From positions 33,064 through 97,063 of the forward strand of contig NZ_BCSR01000008.1 of assembly GCF_001570965.1 (NCBI RefSeq): 64,000 bases of DNA, written 5' to 3'. Positions 46,042-55,682 of this stretch are shown here, one piece after another. Position 1 is the stretch's first letter. Each line of letters opens with the position of its first letter. Source of the DNA: Janibacter corallicola NBRC 107790. GTDB lineage: Bacteria; Actinomycetota; Actinomycetes; Actinomycetales; Dermatophilaceae. The notes beneath the pieces were generated by a model, which saw only the letters and a list, made by a program, of their open reading frames with translations, was not told the DNA's origin and searched no databases. Made by a program: the position numbers and the translations under genes.

Positions 46042-46680
46042 GTGCAGCTGATCTTCCTCGCGGCCCTCCTGCTCGGCGTCGCGCTCGCCCTCTCCTGGTG
46101 GCTGCGCACCGGCCGGTACCGCCGCCCGGAGGAGACCGGCCCGCTCCCTCGCCACGTCTGGGTGGTGCCGGCCATCCCCGTCGTCGGGGTCCTCGTCGCG
46201 CTCGCCCTCGAGGACCGGCCCTGGCCGGTCGTGCCGCCCTACCTCCTCCTCGTCCCGGCCGCTGCTGCCCTCGCCGCCGTCGACGCCGACGTCCGCCGGC
46301 TGCCCAACGCGCTGACCGTGCCCCTCGTCCCCGTCGAGCTGGTGCTGCTCGCGCTCGCGAGCTGGGCCACCGGGGACGCGGTGGCCCTGCGACGCGCGCT
46401 CGTGGCGACGGTGTTCGTCGGCGGGGGCTTCGTGCTCGTGGCCCTGCTCCTGCACGGCCGTTCGATCGGCATGGGCGATGCCAAGCTCATGCTCTCCCTC
46501 GCCCCGGCCCTGGCCTGGTTGGGCTGGGGTCAGCTGGTCGTCGGGATCTGGCTCGGCTTCGTCCTCGGTGGCCTGGCGGCCCTCGGGCTGTTGGTGACCC
46601 GCCGGGCGACCGGTTCGACCCACCTCGCCTTCGGCCCGTGGCTGGTCGGGGGCGCGCTGCTGGCGATCTCCCTGGCCTAG
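46042..46680 (+). CDS. A24-family prepilin peptidase
   Basis: A 212-aa aspartic membrane protease with about six hydrophobic segments. The two catalytic aspartates are visible: Asp81 in AVDADVRRLPN and Asp146 in the GMGDAKLM (GxGD) motif. The N-terminal methyltransferase domain of PilD is missing, as is usual in actinobacteria. It would process type IV/Tad-type prepilins, but no pilin gene is in the window. GTG start. Confidence 0.87.
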   Translation: MQLIFLAALLLGVALALSWWLRTGRYRRPEETGPLPRHVWVVPAIPVVGVLVALALEDRPWPVVPPYLLLVPAAAALAAVDADVRRLPNALTVPLVPVELVLLALASWATGDAVALRRALVATVFVGGGFVLVALLLHGRSIGMGDAKLMLSLAPALAWLGWGQLVVGIWLGFVLGGLAALGLLVTRRATGSTHLAFGPWLVGGALLAISLA

Positions 46681-46695
46681 GACGAAGGGGCCTCC

Positions 46696-48381
46696 TCAGG
46701 CCTCGACGACCACCGGGATGATCATCGGGCGACGACGGATCTTGCCACCGACCCAGCCGCCGACCGCGCGCCGCACGACCTGCTGGAGCTGGTGGGTGTC
46801 CGTGGTCCCCTTGCGGGCCGCCTCCTCGAGGGCGGTGACGATCTTCGGCTCGACCTGGGAGAAGATCTCGTCGTCCTCGGCGAAGCCGCGTGCGGTGATC
46901 TGCGGCCCGGCGATGATCTTCCCGGTCGAGGAGTCGACGACGACCATGACGGAGATGAAGCCCTCGTCCCGCAGGATCCGGCGGTCCTTGAGCAGGTCCT
47001 CGTCGGCCTCGCCGACGCTCGAGCCGTCGACGTAGACGTACCCGCACGGCACCGCGCCGGCGATCCGCGCCCGGCCGTCGATGAGGTCGACGACGACGCC
47101 GTCCTCGGCGAGCACGACCCGGTCGGGGTCGACACCGGTGGCGATGGCCAGCTCGCCGTTGGCGACGAGATGACGCCACTCCCCGTGGACCGGCATGACG
47201 TTGCGGGGCCGGACGATGTTGTAGCAGTACAGGAGTTCCCCGGCGCTGGCATGGCCGGAGACGTGGACCTTGGCGTTGCCCTTGTGCACGACGTCGGCGC
47301 CGAGTCGCATCAGGCCGTTGATGACGCGGTAGACGGCGTTCTCGTTGCCGGGGATCAGGCTCGAGGCGAGCAGCACGGTGTCGCCCTCGCCGACGTCGAT
47401 GCGGTGGTCCCGGTTGGCCATCCGCGACAGTGCGGCCATCGGCTCGCCCTGGCTGCCGGTGCACACGAGGACGACCTCGTCGTCGGGCAGCTTGTCCAGC
47501 TTCTTGACGTCGACGAGCACACCGTCGGGCACGTGCAGGTACCCCAGGTCGGAGGCGATGCCCATGTTGCGCACCATCGAACGGCCGACCATGGCGACCT
47601 TGCGCCCATCGCGCTCCGCGGCATCGAGGACCTGCTGGACGCGGTGGACGTGGGAGGAGAAGCAGGCGACGATGATCCGCCGGCTGGCCTTGCGGAAGAC
47701 GTCGTCGATGGCCGCGGACAGCTCGCGCTCGGGAGTGGTGAACCCCGGGACCTCGGAATTCGTGGAGTCGGTGAGGAAGAGGTCCACGCCCTCCTCCCCC
47801 GCCCGGGCGAAGGCGCGCAGGTCCGTCAGCCGCTTGTCCAGCGGCAGCTGGTCCATCTTGAAATCACCGGTGTGCAGCAACGTCCCGCCGGGAGTGCGCA
47901 CGAAGACGGCGAGCGCGTCCGGGATCGAGTGGTTGACGGCGATGAACTCGCAGTCGAAGACGCCGAGCCGCTCACGGCCGCCCTCCGTCACCCCGAGGGT
48001 GAAGGGCTTGATCCGGTGCTCCTTGAGCTTGGCCTCCACGAGGGCGAGGGTCAGCATCGACCCGACGAGCGGGATGTCGCGCTTGTGGCGCAGCAGGTAG
48101 GGCACCGCGCCGATGTGGTCCTCGTGACCGTGGGTGAGCACGATCGCCTGGATGTCGTCGATCCGCTCGAGGATGGTCTCGAAGTCCGGCAGGATCAGGT
48201 CGACACCGGGCTGGTGGTCCTCCGGGAAGAGCACGCCGCAGTCGACGATGAGCAGCTGCCCGTCGTGCTCGATGACCGTCATGTTCCGGCCGACCTCGCC
48301 GAGGCCGCCGAGCGGGGTGACGCGCACGCCCCCCTTCGCCAGCGGCGGGGGCAGCGGGAGCTCGGGGTGCGGGTGGCTCAT
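46696..48381 (-). CDS. rnj: Ribonuclease J
   Basis: A 561-aa beta-CASP metallo-beta-lactamase RNase with 5'-3' exo- and endonuclease activity in mRNA turnover and rRNA maturation. The zinc motif HGHEDH is at 84-89; beta-CASP motifs and the C-terminal domain are complete. ATG overlaps the dapA stop by 4 bp; dapA-rnj is a conserved actinobacterial pair. Confidence 0.95.
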   Translation of the reverse strand: MSHPHPELPLPPPLAKGGVRVTPLGGLGEVGRNMTVIEHDGQLLIVDCGVLFPEDHQPGVDLILPDFETILERIDDIQAIVLTHGHEDHIGAVPYLLRHKRDIPLVGSMLTLALVEAKLKEHRIKPFTLGVTEGGRERLGVFDCEFIAVNHSIPDALAVFVRTPGGTLLHTGDFKMDQLPLDKRLTDLRAFARAGEEGVDLFLTDSTNSEVPGFTTPERELSAAIDDVFRKASRRIIVACFSSHVHRVQQVLDAAERDGRKVAMVGRSMVRNMGIASDLGYLHVPDGVLVDVKKLDKLPDDEVVLVCTGSQGEPMAALSRMANRDHRIDVGEGDTVLLASSLIPGNENAVYRVINGLMRLGADVVHKGNAKVHVSGHASAGELLYCYNIVRPRNVMPVHGEWRHLVANGELAIATGVDPDRVVLAEDGVVVDLIDGRARIAGAVPCGYVYVDGSSVGEADEDLLKDRRILRDEGFISVMVVVDSSTGKIIAGPQITARGFAEDDEIFSQVEPKIVTALEEAARKGTTDTHQLQQVVRRAVGGWVGGKIRRRPMIIPVVVEA

Positions 48382-49274
48382 GCGCGACCTCCGATGCCGG
48401 ACGCGGCCATGCCCTTGCGCAGGATCTCGAGGTGCTCGCCCGGCCCCTCGGTGTACGGCAGGCGCACGGTCGGGTACTTGATGATGCCGAGCTCGACGAG
48501 GGCGGCCTTGGCCATGATCGCACCCTGCGACGTCCCCATGATCGCGTTGGTGACGGGGATGAGGCGGTGGTGGATCTCGCGGGCACGCGGCAGGTCGCCG
48601 GCCTCGACGGCCGCCACGAGCTCGGCGTTCTCCCGCCCGGTCACGTGGCCGACGACGGAGACGATGCCGTGGGCTCCCTGGGCCAGGTGCGCCAGGTTCG
48701 CCTCGTCGGCCCCGCTGTACCAGAGCAGGTCGGTCGCGGCCATCACCTGGGAGGAGGCCCACAGGTCACCCTTGGCGTCCTTGACCGCGACGATGCGGGG
48801 GTGCTCCGCGAGCGCCAGCAGGGTCTCCACGGCGAAGGGGGTCGCCGTACGCCCCGGGATGTCGTAGAGCATGATCGGCAGCCGCGCGGCGTCCGCCAGC
48901 GCCCGGGTGTGGGCGAGCAGGCCGGCCTGCGGCGGCTTGTTGTAGTAGGGCGAGACCACGAGCAGGCCATCGGCGCCGGCGTCGGTCGCCCGGTCGGCCA
49001 TCTCCTTGGCGTGCGCGTGGTTGTTCGACCCGACACCCGCGGTGACCTTGAGCCGGCCACCCGCCGTCTCCTTGACCCGGCGCACGACGTCGATGCTCTC
49101 CGCGGCGGAGAGCGTCGGCGACTCGCCGGTGGTGCCGTTGACCACGACGCCGTCGTGACCGGTCGCGACGAGGTGCTCGACGACGGCGTCGACACCCGCC
49201 CTGTCCACCGCGCCGTCGGGGGTCATCGGCGTCACCATCGCAGTGATCACCTTGCCGAAGGGGGAAGTCGTCAT
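48378..49274 (-). CDS. dapA: 4-hydroxy-tetrahydrodipicolinate synthase
   Basis: A 298-aa class I aldolase that condenses pyruvate with aspartate semialdehyde, the first committed step to DAP and lysine. Schiff-base Lys165 (VAVKDAKGD), Tyr137 (LYDIPGRT) and the NGTTGE motif (46-51) are present. ATG at 49274, 6 nt after TACGCT. Coupled to rnj. Confidence 0.95.
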   Translation of the reverse strand: MTTSPFGKVITAMVTPMTPDGAVDRAGVDAVVEHLVATGHDGVVVNGTTGESPTLSAAESIDVVRRVKETAGGRLKVTAGVGSNNHAHAKEMADRATDAGADGLLVVSPYYNKPPQAGLLAHTRALADAARLPIMLYDIPGRTATPFAVETLLALAEHPRIVAVKDAKGDLWASSQVMAATDLLWYSGADEANLAHLAQGAHGIVSVVGHVTGRENAELVAAVEAGDLPRAREIHHRLIPVTNAIMGTSQGAIMAKAALVELGIIKYPTVRLPYTEGPGEHLEILRKGMAASGIGGRA

Positions 49275-49280
49275 GTGGTC

Positions 49281-49286
49281 AGCGTA
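49281..49286 (-). promoter_or_regulatory. -10 element for leaderless dapA
   Basis: TACGCT on the reverse strand, 6 nt before the ATG at 49274. Confidence 0.5.
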
Positions 49287-49304
49287 GCCGTCGGACCCGG
49301 CGTC

Positions 49305-49310
49305 TATCGT
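49305..49310 (+). promoter_or_regulatory. -10 element for leaderless thyA
   Basis: TATCGT followed by 6 nt and the ATG at 49317; only 42 bp separate the thyA and dapA starts. Confidence 0.5.
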
Positions 49311-49316
49311 GGCGCC

Positions 49317-50126
49317 ATGCGCCAGTACCTCGACCTCCTCCGGCACGTGCGGGACGACGGCGTCCGGAAGGGCGACCGCACCGGCACCGGCACCCTGAGC
49401 ATCTTCGGTCACCAGATGCGTTTCGAGCTCTCCGAGGGCTTCCCGGTGCTCACGACGAAGAAGCTGCACCTGCGCTCGATCACCGGCGAGCTGCTGTGGT
49501 TCCTGCGTGGCGAGACCAACGTGCGCTGGTTGCAGGAGCGGGGCATCTCCATCTGGAACGAGTGGGCCGACGAGAACGGCGACCTCGGCCCGGTGTACGG
49601 CCACCAGTGGCGCTCCTGGCCCGACCCGGACGGCGGCACGATCGACCAGATCACCGGGGTGATCGACTCGCTGCGGAGCAACCCCGACAGCCGCCGCCAC
49701 ATCGTCTCCGCCTGGAACGTCGCCGAGGTCGGCGACATGGCCCTACCGCCGTGCCACACGATGTTCCAGTTCTACGTCACCCCTGCCGGCGACGGGGGAC
49801 GTCCCCGCCTCTCCTGCCAGCTGTACCAGCGCAGCGGCGACGTCTTCCTCGGCGTGCCCTTCAACATCGCCTCCTACGCGCTGCTGACGATGCTCGTGGC
49901 CCAGCAGGTGGACATGGAGCCCGGCGAGTTCGTGCACACCCTCGGGGACGCCCACCTCTACCTGAACCACCTCGAGCAGGCCGACCTGCAGCTGACCCGG
50001 GAGCCGGGCCCGCTGCCACGGATGGAGATCCGGCCCCGGGAGTCGATCGATGCCTACGAGCTGGAGGACTTCACGCTGCTCGGCTACGAGGCGGCGCCCA
50101 GCATCAAGGCGCCGATCGCCGTATGA
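49317..50126 (+). CDS. thyA: Thymidylate synthase
   Basis: A 269-aa ThyA that methylates dUMP with methylene-tetrahydrofolate, giving dTMP and dihydrofolate. Catalytic Cys146 is in PPCHTMFQF, and the dUMP-binding [18 protein letters not shown] segment is intact. The next gene, a Nudix-DHFR fusion, overlaps by 4 bp and recycles the dihydrofolate. Confidence 0.96.
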   Translation: MRQYLDLLRHVRDDGVRKGDRTGTGTLSIFGHQMRFELSEGFPVLTTKKLHLRSITGELLWFLRGETNVRWLQERGISIWNEWADENGDLGPVYGHQWRSWPDPDGGTIDQITGVIDSLRSNPDSRRHIVSAWNVAEVGDMALPPCHTMFQFYVTPAGDGGRPRLSCQLYQRSGDVFLGVPFNIASYALLTMLVAQQVDMEPGEFVHTLGDAHLYLNHLEQADLQLTREPGPLPRMEIRPRESIDAYELEDFTLLGYEAAPSIKAPIAV

Positions 50127-51103
50127 GCGAGCTGCCCCGACCGCTCCCCGACGACCTGCGCGGCCGCATCCCCCTCCTGGGCGCCGTGTACGCGGTGATG
50201 ACCCGCGAGGCTCCCGACGGCCCCGAGGTGCTCCTGCAGCTGCGCCGCGACACCGGCTTCATGGACGGCTGGTGGGGCTGCGGCGCCGCGGGCCACATCG
50301 AGGACGCCCAGTCCCCGAGCACGTCACTGGCCCGTGAGGTGAGCGAGGAGCTCGGCGTCGCGGTCACCGAGGCCCGCCCCCTCACGACCCTGCAGCGCAG
50401 CACCGTGGCGGGCCCCCGCGAGCAGCGGGCGGACTTCTTCTTCCACGTCACCGGTTGGCGGGGCGAGCCGAGCATCCGGGAGCCGGACAAGGCCGCCGAC
50501 CTGCGCTGGTGGCCCCTGGGCGACCTCCCCGACCAGGTGGTCCCCCACGAGCGGGTGGTCCTCGAGGGCTTCGCGAAGGGGGAGCTGCCCCCCTTCGTCG
50601 AGCGCGGGCACACCCAGCGCCTCGTCCTCGTCGCCGCCCTCGGCGCGAACCGCGCCATCGGGGTCGACGGTGGCATGCCCTGGCACCTCCCCGAGGACCT
50701 GGCCCACTTCAAGTCACTGACGATGGGCGGCGTGCTCGTCATGGGCCGCCGGACGTGGGACTCCATCGGCCGGGCACTGCCGGGGCGCACGACGATCGTG
50801 CTGACCTCCGACAGGGAGTGGTCCGCGAAGGGGGCCCTGGTCGTCCACTCCCTCGCGGAGGCCCTCGCCGCCGCCGGGGACGGCGAGGTCTTCGTCGCCG
50901 GTGGCGGCGAGATCTACCGGCAGACGATCGACCTCGCGGCCCGTCTGGAGCTGACCGAGATCAAGGCCTCCCCCGAGGCCGAGGTCCACTTCCCACGCGT
51001 GGACCCGCAGGTCTGGCGCGAGGTCGGGCGCCGGGACCGGGAGGACTTCTCCTTCGTCACCTATGAACGCACCGGGTCACCATCACCTGACATGAACCGC
51101 TGA
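50123..51103 (+). CDS. Nudix hydrolase-dihydrofolate reductase fusion
   Basis: A 326-aa bifunctional protein. Residues 15-150 form a Nudix domain whose box runs from Gly57 to Val79 (G-x5-Q-x7-REV-S-EELGV): the first Glu of GX5EX7REUXEEXGU is Gln63, while the catalytic EE (75, 76) is kept. Residues 166-320 form a full DHFR domain ([20 protein letters not shown]; catalytic Asp192; [10 protein letters not shown]). The ATG overlaps the thyA stop. The Nudix part may hydrolyse a folate-pathway or dNTP substrate (dihydroneopterin triphosphate, dUTP or dCTP); this is inference. An inverted repeat spans the stop codon. Confidence 0.88.
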   Translation: MSELPRPLPDDLRGRIPLLGAVYAVMTREAPDGPEVLLQLRRDTGFMDGWWGCGAAGHIEDAQSPSTSLAREVSEELGVAVTEARPLTTLQRSTVAGPREQRADFFFHVTGWRGEPSIREPDKAADLRWWPLGDLPDQVVPHERVVLEGFAKGELPPFVERGHTQRLVLVAALGANRAIGVDGGMPWHLPEDLAHFKSLTMGGVLVMGRRTWDSIGRALPGRTTIVLTSDREWSAKGALVVHSLAEALAAAGDGEVFVAGGGEIYRQTIDLAARLELTEIKASPEAEVHFPRVDPQVWREVGRRDREDFSFVTYERTGSPSPDMNR

Positions 51104-51110
51104 GGTTCAT
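51092..51110. promoter_or_regulatory. Inverted repeat at the end of the Nudix-DHFR gene
   Basis: ATGAACC-gctga-GGTTCAT, a perfect 7-bp repeat across the stop codon and 30 bp before satD. It may be a weak terminator or an operator for satD. Confidence 0.4.
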
Positions 51111-51127
51111 ATCTGGCCGAATGAAGG

Positions 51128-51133
51128 TATGTT
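51128..51133 (+). promoter_or_regulatory. -10 element for leaderless satD
   Basis: TATGTT followed by 6 nt (gttcac) and the ATG at 51140. Confidence 0.5.
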
Positions 51134-51139
51134 GTTCAC

Positions 51140-51769
51140 ATGAGCGCCACCGTGGCCACCCTCATCGGCGACGTCGTCGCCTCCCGCACGGCGCCTGACC
51201 GCAAGGGCCTGCACACGGGGCTCGTCGCCGCGCTGGAACGGGCCAACGAGGCAACCGGACCCGTCCAGCCGCTGCGGGTCACGGTCGGCGACGAGTTCCA
51301 GGGGGCCTGGCAGGGCCGGGGGGAGGCGATCCACGCCGCGCTGCTGGTCCGGCTGTCCCTGCTACCCGAGGTCGAGACCCGCTACGGCCTCGGGCACGGC
51401 GAGGTGAGCGCGCTCTCCGCGGACGGGTCGGTGCAGGACGGCCCCGGATGGTGGCTGGCACGTGAGGCGATCACGACCGCGAAGGCCGAGGAGGGCACCG
51501 GCCCGGACGCCCCGGTCGTGCGTACCCGGTGGCGGGAGGAGGCCCCCTCCGGCGCCGCGCTGGATTCGGCCCTGCGCCACCGCGACCTGCTGCTCGGCGC
51601 CCTCGACGAGCGCTCGCTGCGTCTCCTGCTCGGGCTGCTCGAGGGCCGCACCCAGCGCTCCCTGGCCGAGGACGAGGGCATCAGCCCGACGGCTGTCTCG
51701 CGGCGGGTGCGTCACCACGCCCTCGACCAGATCACCACGATCGCCCGCGACCTGAGGGCCCTGGCATGA
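51140..51769 (+). CDS. satD: SatD-family protein
   Basis: A 209-aa SatD-family protein: the N-terminus (ATLIGDVVASR) and VTVGDEFQG segment are family marks, and the C-terminal 50 residues form an HTH (RSLAEDEGISPTAVSRRV). SatD was named in a streptococcal acid-tolerance operon; its biochemistry is unknown. The C-terminal HTH suggests DNA binding. Overlaps the downstream membrane gene by 4 bp. Confidence 0.75.
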   Translation: MSATVATLIGDVVASRTAPDRKGLHTGLVAALERANEATGPVQPLRVTVGDEFQGAWQGRGEAIHAALLVRLSLLPEVETRYGLGHGEVSALSADGSVQDGPGWWLAREAITTAKAEEGTGPDAPVVRTRWREEAPSGAALDSALRHRDLLLGALDERSLRLLLGLLEGRTQRSLAEDEGISPTAVSRRVRHHALDQITTIARDLRALA

Positions 51770-52521
51770 GCGTCCTCGCCGCGCTGCTCGTCGCGGTGGG
51801 CGCCGCCGACCTCTCCCGGAGCATGCTCACCCGGGCCCGCGTTCCACCGCGCCGCACCGCCCTGCGGGCGGTGGTCGCCGGGCTGACGGCACTCGTCGCG
51901 GTCTCGGCGCTCGCCGGGCTCTTCACCCCTGCCGGGGCCGGGCTCGTGGCCCTGGCCGCAGTCGGCACGGCGGCCTGGGTCCTGGTCTCCGAGGCCTCCT
52001 TCTCCTCCCCCCGTGGTCACGTACCCGCGCTGCTCGTCCTCGGGGCCTCGCTCGCCCTCCAGCTGCTGCTCTCCGGGTGGGCCCCCACCGCCGGCGGGCC
52101 GCTCGGCACCTGGCTCGGGTGGGCCGAGCTGCCGTGGTCCGCGGACGCGGAGCGCGCCCTGCTCCTCACCGGGCTCGCCCTCGTCCAGCTGGCCACCGGC
52201 AACGTCGTCGTGCGCCTCGTGCTCCTGGCCACGGGCGCGATGGCCGCGGCGCCGAACCTCGACCGACCCTCGGAGGAGCTGAAGGGCGGGCGGCTCCTCG
52301 GGCCGCTGGAGCGTCTCTTCATCCTCGGTCTCGGGCTCGCGGGTCAGGTGACCGCCGCGGGCCTGGTCATCGCCGCCAAGGGGCTCATCCGGTGGCCGGA
52401 GCTGTCCGCCTACTCCCGCGAGGAGGAGTCGCACATCGACAAGGTCACCGAGTACTTCCTCGTCGGGAGCTTCGTCAGCTGGCTGGTCGCGCTCGCCGGC
52501 CTGGCACTGGCCGCAGCCTGA
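51766..52521 (+). CDS. SatD-linked integral membrane protein
   Basis: A 251-aa protein with about seven hydrophobic segments, coupled to satD by an ATGA overlap. The C-terminal part (GPLERLFILGLGLAG, AAKGLIRWPEL) looks like the conserved region of membrane proteins found next to satD in other bacteria, often with DUF3307. Function unknown. Converges on capA with 6 bp between stops. Confidence 0.6.
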   Translation: MSVLAALLVAVGAADLSRSMLTRARVPPRRTALRAVVAGLTALVAVSALAGLFTPAGAGLVALAAVGTAAWVLVSEASFSSPRGHVPALLVLGASLALQLLLSGWAPTAGGPLGTWLGWAELPWSADAERALLLTGLALVQLATGNVVVRLVLLATGAMAAAPNLDRPSEELKGGRLLGPLERLFILGLGLAGQVTAAGLVIAAKGLIRWPELSAYSREEESHIDKVTEYFLVGSFVSWLVALAGLALAAA

Positions 52522-52527
52522 CGGGCC

Positions 52528-54669
52528 TCAGCGCAGGAAGGGCTTCGACCCGGCGGCGGGGTCGTCCTTGTGGAGGGTGATCTCCGCGTCCGAGTTCGCC
52601 TCGACGGTGTCGTAGGCCCGCCCCGAGAAGGGGTGTGAGGCCCACTCGATGAGCCGGACGTTGTCCACGGCCGTGCGCAGCACCCGCTGGCCACCGCCCG
52701 GGGGCTTCTGGCGCAGGAAGACCTGGGCATAGCTGGCCCCCACGGGCCGCTCCACGTCCAGCCGCACCGACTCGCAGTCCGAGGGCGACCAGGAGCCGTT
52801 CGGCAGGTCGATGGTCGAGACGTCCATGCTGCCGCCCCGGGTACTGGCGTACCAGTGGACCTCGAGACTGCTGCCGGGCTCGGCCCGTCGGACGTCGGCC
52901 AGCAGGCTGACCTGGTCCCCCACCGGGATCCGGTTGGAGTTGGCTGCGATGACGTCCTTCGTGCTCAGCGGGGACCGGGACACCTGCAGGCCGGTCGTCG
53001 ACTCCGGCCACGAGGCCCGGCAGGCCCCCTCGTGGGTCAGCTCCGCGTACTTGCCGAGCATCCACAGCCGGCTCGTGCTCATGCCCTTGGCGGTGTTGCC
53101 GGTCCCGGACGGGACGTCCACCCGGCTCGTCCAGTCCGAGGGGGCCAGCGGCTCGAAGCTGCCCGTACCGAAGAGCAGGTCCTTGCCGAAGCGAAGCCCG
53201 CTCGCCGAGTTCGGGTCCGCCCACCAGCCCGGGGCCAGGTGCCGGGCCTTCCCGGCCTCCAGGCGTTGGGTCTTCTCGCGGCCCTCGTCGTCGTCCTGCA
53301 GGTACCTCACGGTCGAGCCGGGGCCGCTCAGGCGGGCCGCCCCGGAGGCGGTGCCCGTCGCGATCCGTGAGACCGCATCGGCATACAGCCCGGCGGCCGC
53401 GTGCGGACGGTAGTCCTCGAGCACGACCGGGTCGGCGGTCGCGGTGACCAGCTCCCCGTCCCGGACGTCGGCCCGCGCGATGTAGCTGGGGTAGGTCTGC
53501 CACAGCGTCTGGTCGAAGAGGAGATTCCCGGTCGTCTCGAGGAAGAGGTAGTCGTCCTCGGTGCTCATCCCGCCGATGACGTGCGGGTGCGAGGCGGCGA
53601 CGATGTCGGCGCCGGACTCCCGGGCGAGGTCGGCCAGGCTGCGGATGGTCGAGACCTGCTGGCGCCGGTACTCGACGTCACCGTGCGGCATGAAGACGAC
53701 GGTGTCGGCCCGCTCGTCCGCCTTCTCGATGACCTTCCTCAGCTGCTTCGGGTTGCAGAAGGCGGCGCCGGGCTTGGTGGCGGTGGCGACGTACGGAATC
53801 TTGTGCTGTCGGCCGTCGACGGTCGTGCACCCGATGTAGGCGACCGTCTGCCCCCTTCGCTCCACATAGGCCGGCTGCAGCGCCTCCTGCTGGTTCTTGC
53901 CGGCACCGAAGTGGATGATCCCTGCCTCGTCGAGGGCGTCCTGCGTGCTCTTGAGGCCCTTCTCGAAGGCATCCATCACATGGTTGTTGCCGAGGGAGAC
54001 CACGTCGATGCCGCTGCGGCGCATCGCCTCGGCAAAGGAGACGTCGGTGGCCAGGGCGATGGTCTTGTCCTGACGGAAGCGGGCCGGACGGCGTTTCCTG
54101 GGGTCGAAGTAGGGCTTCTCCACCAGCGGGGTCTCGAGGTTGACCGTGCTCAGGTCGGCGTCCTCCAGGAGGGGCTTGACCCCTGCGAGCAGCGCGGCGT
54201 GGTCCTCGGCGCCCGAGGACTTGGTGAGCAGCGGGCCATGGTCCGGGGTCTTCTCGTAGTACCGGCGACCGGCCATGACGTCGCCGCCGAAACGCAGCGA
54301 GAGGGTGTCCTCCCGCTGCGAGCTGAGCTCGACGGTGCGCGAGTGCCCGGGCTCGAGCATGAGCGTGCGGGGCAGGTAGCCGTCCTTCTCCGCGGTGGCG
54401 AGCCCGGGACCGGCCACCTCCATGTCGAAGGTGCCGTTGGCGTTGCTCCGCGTGCTCTCCGAGCCCAGGGAGACCGTGGCACCGGGGACCGGCTTCCCCT
54501 CGGCGTTCGTGACGACTCCGCGCACGACGGTGGGGTCGGACTCCGCGTTCTCGGCCCGGCGCTGCTTGGTCGTGACCATCACCGCCAGGCCGAGGGCCAG
54601 GACGAGGACGGCCGCGACGAGGACCACGGCGTTGCGCAGGAGGAAGGGGGCGATGGACCGGTTGTTCAC
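52528..54669 (-). CDS. capA: CapA/PgsA-type poly-gamma-glutamate protein with extra domains
   Basis: A 713-aa protein, about twice the size of Bacillus CapA. Residues 14-32 are a membrane anchor; 45-115 a carboxypeptidase-regulatory-like beta-sandwich (RGVVTNAEGKPVPGATVSL); 123-420 the CapA metallophosphatase-like domain with FGGD (127-130), NLET (177-180), GNNH (227-230) and HPHV (361-364); 430-713 a C-terminal region with beta-sandwich/carbohydrate-binding character. CapA is the extracytoplasmic subunit needed for polymer synthesis or export. GTG start coupled to capC. Confidence 0.85.
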   Translation of the reverse strand: MNNRSIAPFLLRNAVVLVAAVLVLALGLAVMVTTKQRRAENAESDPTVVRGVVTNAEGKPVPGATVSLGSESTRSNANGTFDMEVAGPGLATAEKDGYLPRTLMLEPGHSRTVELSSQREDTLSLRFGGDVMAGRRYYEKTPDHGPLLTKSSGAEDHAALLAGVKPLLEDADLSTVNLETPLVEKPYFDPRKRRPARFRQDKTIALATDVSFAEAMRRSGIDVVSLGNNHVMDAFEKGLKSTQDALDEAGIIHFGAGKNQQEALQPAYVERRGQTVAYIGCTTVDGRQHKIPYVATATKPGAAFCNPKQLRKVIEKADERADTVVFMPHGDVEYRRQQVSTIRSLADLARESGADIVAASHPHVIGGMSTEDDYLFLETTGNLLFDQTLWQTYPSYIARADVRDGELVTATADPVVLEDYRPHAAAGLYADAVSRIATGTASGAARLSGPGSTVRYLQDDDEGREKTQRLEAGKARHLAPGWWADPNSASGLRFGKDLLFGTGSFEPLAPSDWTSRVDVPSGTGNTAKGMSTSRLWMLGKYAELTHEGACRASWPESTTGLQVSRSPLSTKDVIAANSNRIPVGDQVSLLADVRRAEPGSSLEVHWYASTRGGSMDVSTIDLPNGSWSPSDCESVRLDVERPVGASYAQVFLRQKPPGGGQRVLRTAVDNVRLIEWASHPFSGRAYDTVEANSDAEITLHKDDPAAGSKPFLR

Positions 54670-55682
54670 AGCAGACCTCCCGCCGTGGCCCCGGCAGCCA
54701 CGAGGTTGGTGACGGCAAAGACGGCACTGGTGGTCATGGCCACGCCCCACAGGGTGTTGGCCCACCCCTGCCGCTCGGCGTCGTTGGCGACGAGAGCGGG
54801 GACCAGCAGGGGCGCGACGGTCAGACCCAGCCACGGGGAGTAGGCCATGTCGGTGGCCCACCGCAGGATCAGCTCCAGCCCCCACGCGACCAGTGCGCCG
54901 ACCATGAGCATCGCGGAGAGCTTCCGACGCCCGAAGAGCATGAGCCGGGGCATGAGGATCTTCGTGACGAGGAACCAGGTGATCACCGCGACCCCGGCGA
55001 CGAAGGCCACGTCGGCGAGCCGGGAGCTGACGAGCCCGAGGTAGGCACCGGTGATGAACCCTCCGGAGCGGATGCCGCGGTGCTGGAAGAGCAGGGTTCC
55101 GGCGATGACGCTGACGGCCACCGCGAGCAGCAGCAGCTCGGCGGGGAAGCCGATCTGGGAGGAGAGCTCGACGACCTTGCCCGTCGAGCCGGGCAACAGG
55201 CTGAAGATCGCCTCGAGCAGGAAGATCGCCGCTCCGAGGAGGGCGGTGGTCACGCCGGTCGCCAGGAGGGTGCGCTGCACGCCCTGCCGGCCCATGTCGT
55301 GGGCGATGATCCCGGGGACGAGGAAGCCGATCCCGGCGATGCCCGCCCACGTCGGGTCGATGTCGCCGAGGACCCCCGCCACGACCGTCGTGACGAGGAT
55401 GAAGCCGAGGCCGATGAGCACCTCGAGCTCGAAGAGTCGTCGCCCGTAGATGATCCGGCGTTTGAGGACCATGCCGTGGACGATGACGTACGTCAGCGAG
55501 CCCGCGAGCAGCGTCACGACCACCGACAGCGGATTGATCAGGCCGATGGCGAGATACCCCGGGACGATGGCCCCGCCGGTGGTCAAGTGGAAACGCTCGT
55601 AGAAGAGCACGCTGATGACGACGCCGACGACGACGGCGATGCGCACGATCTCCGCGGAGATCCCGTAGTCCAGCTGGGTCAC
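54666..55682 (-). CDS. capC: CapC/PgsC-type membrane protein, internally duplicated
   Basis: A 338-aa membrane protein. PgsC of Bacillus is about 150 aa; here two CapC-like units follow each other. The first has TTGGAIVPGYLAIGL near residues 35-50 and RRLFELEVLIGL near 80; the second has RSGGFITGAYLGLV in the middle and GRRKLSAMLMVGAL later. About ten hydrophobic segments. CapC partners CapB in the polyglutamate synthase. GTG start overlapping the capB stop. Confidence 0.85.
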   Translation of the reverse strand: MTQLDYGISAEIVRIAVVVGVVISVLFYERFHLTTGGAIVPGYLAIGLINPLSVVVTLLAGSLTYVIVHGMVLKRRIIYGRRLFELEVLIGLGFILVTTVVAGVLGDIDPTWAGIAGIGFLVPGIIAHDMGRQGVQRTLLATGVTTALLGAAIFLLEAIFSLLPGSTGKVVELSSQIGFPAELLLLAVAVSVIAGTLLFQHRGIRSGGFITGAYLGLVSSRLADVAFVAGVAVITWFLVTKILMPRLMLFGRRKLSAMLMVGALVAWGLELILRWATDMAYSPWLGLTVAPLLVPALVANDAERQGWANTLWGVAMTTSAVFAVTNLVAAGATAGGLL

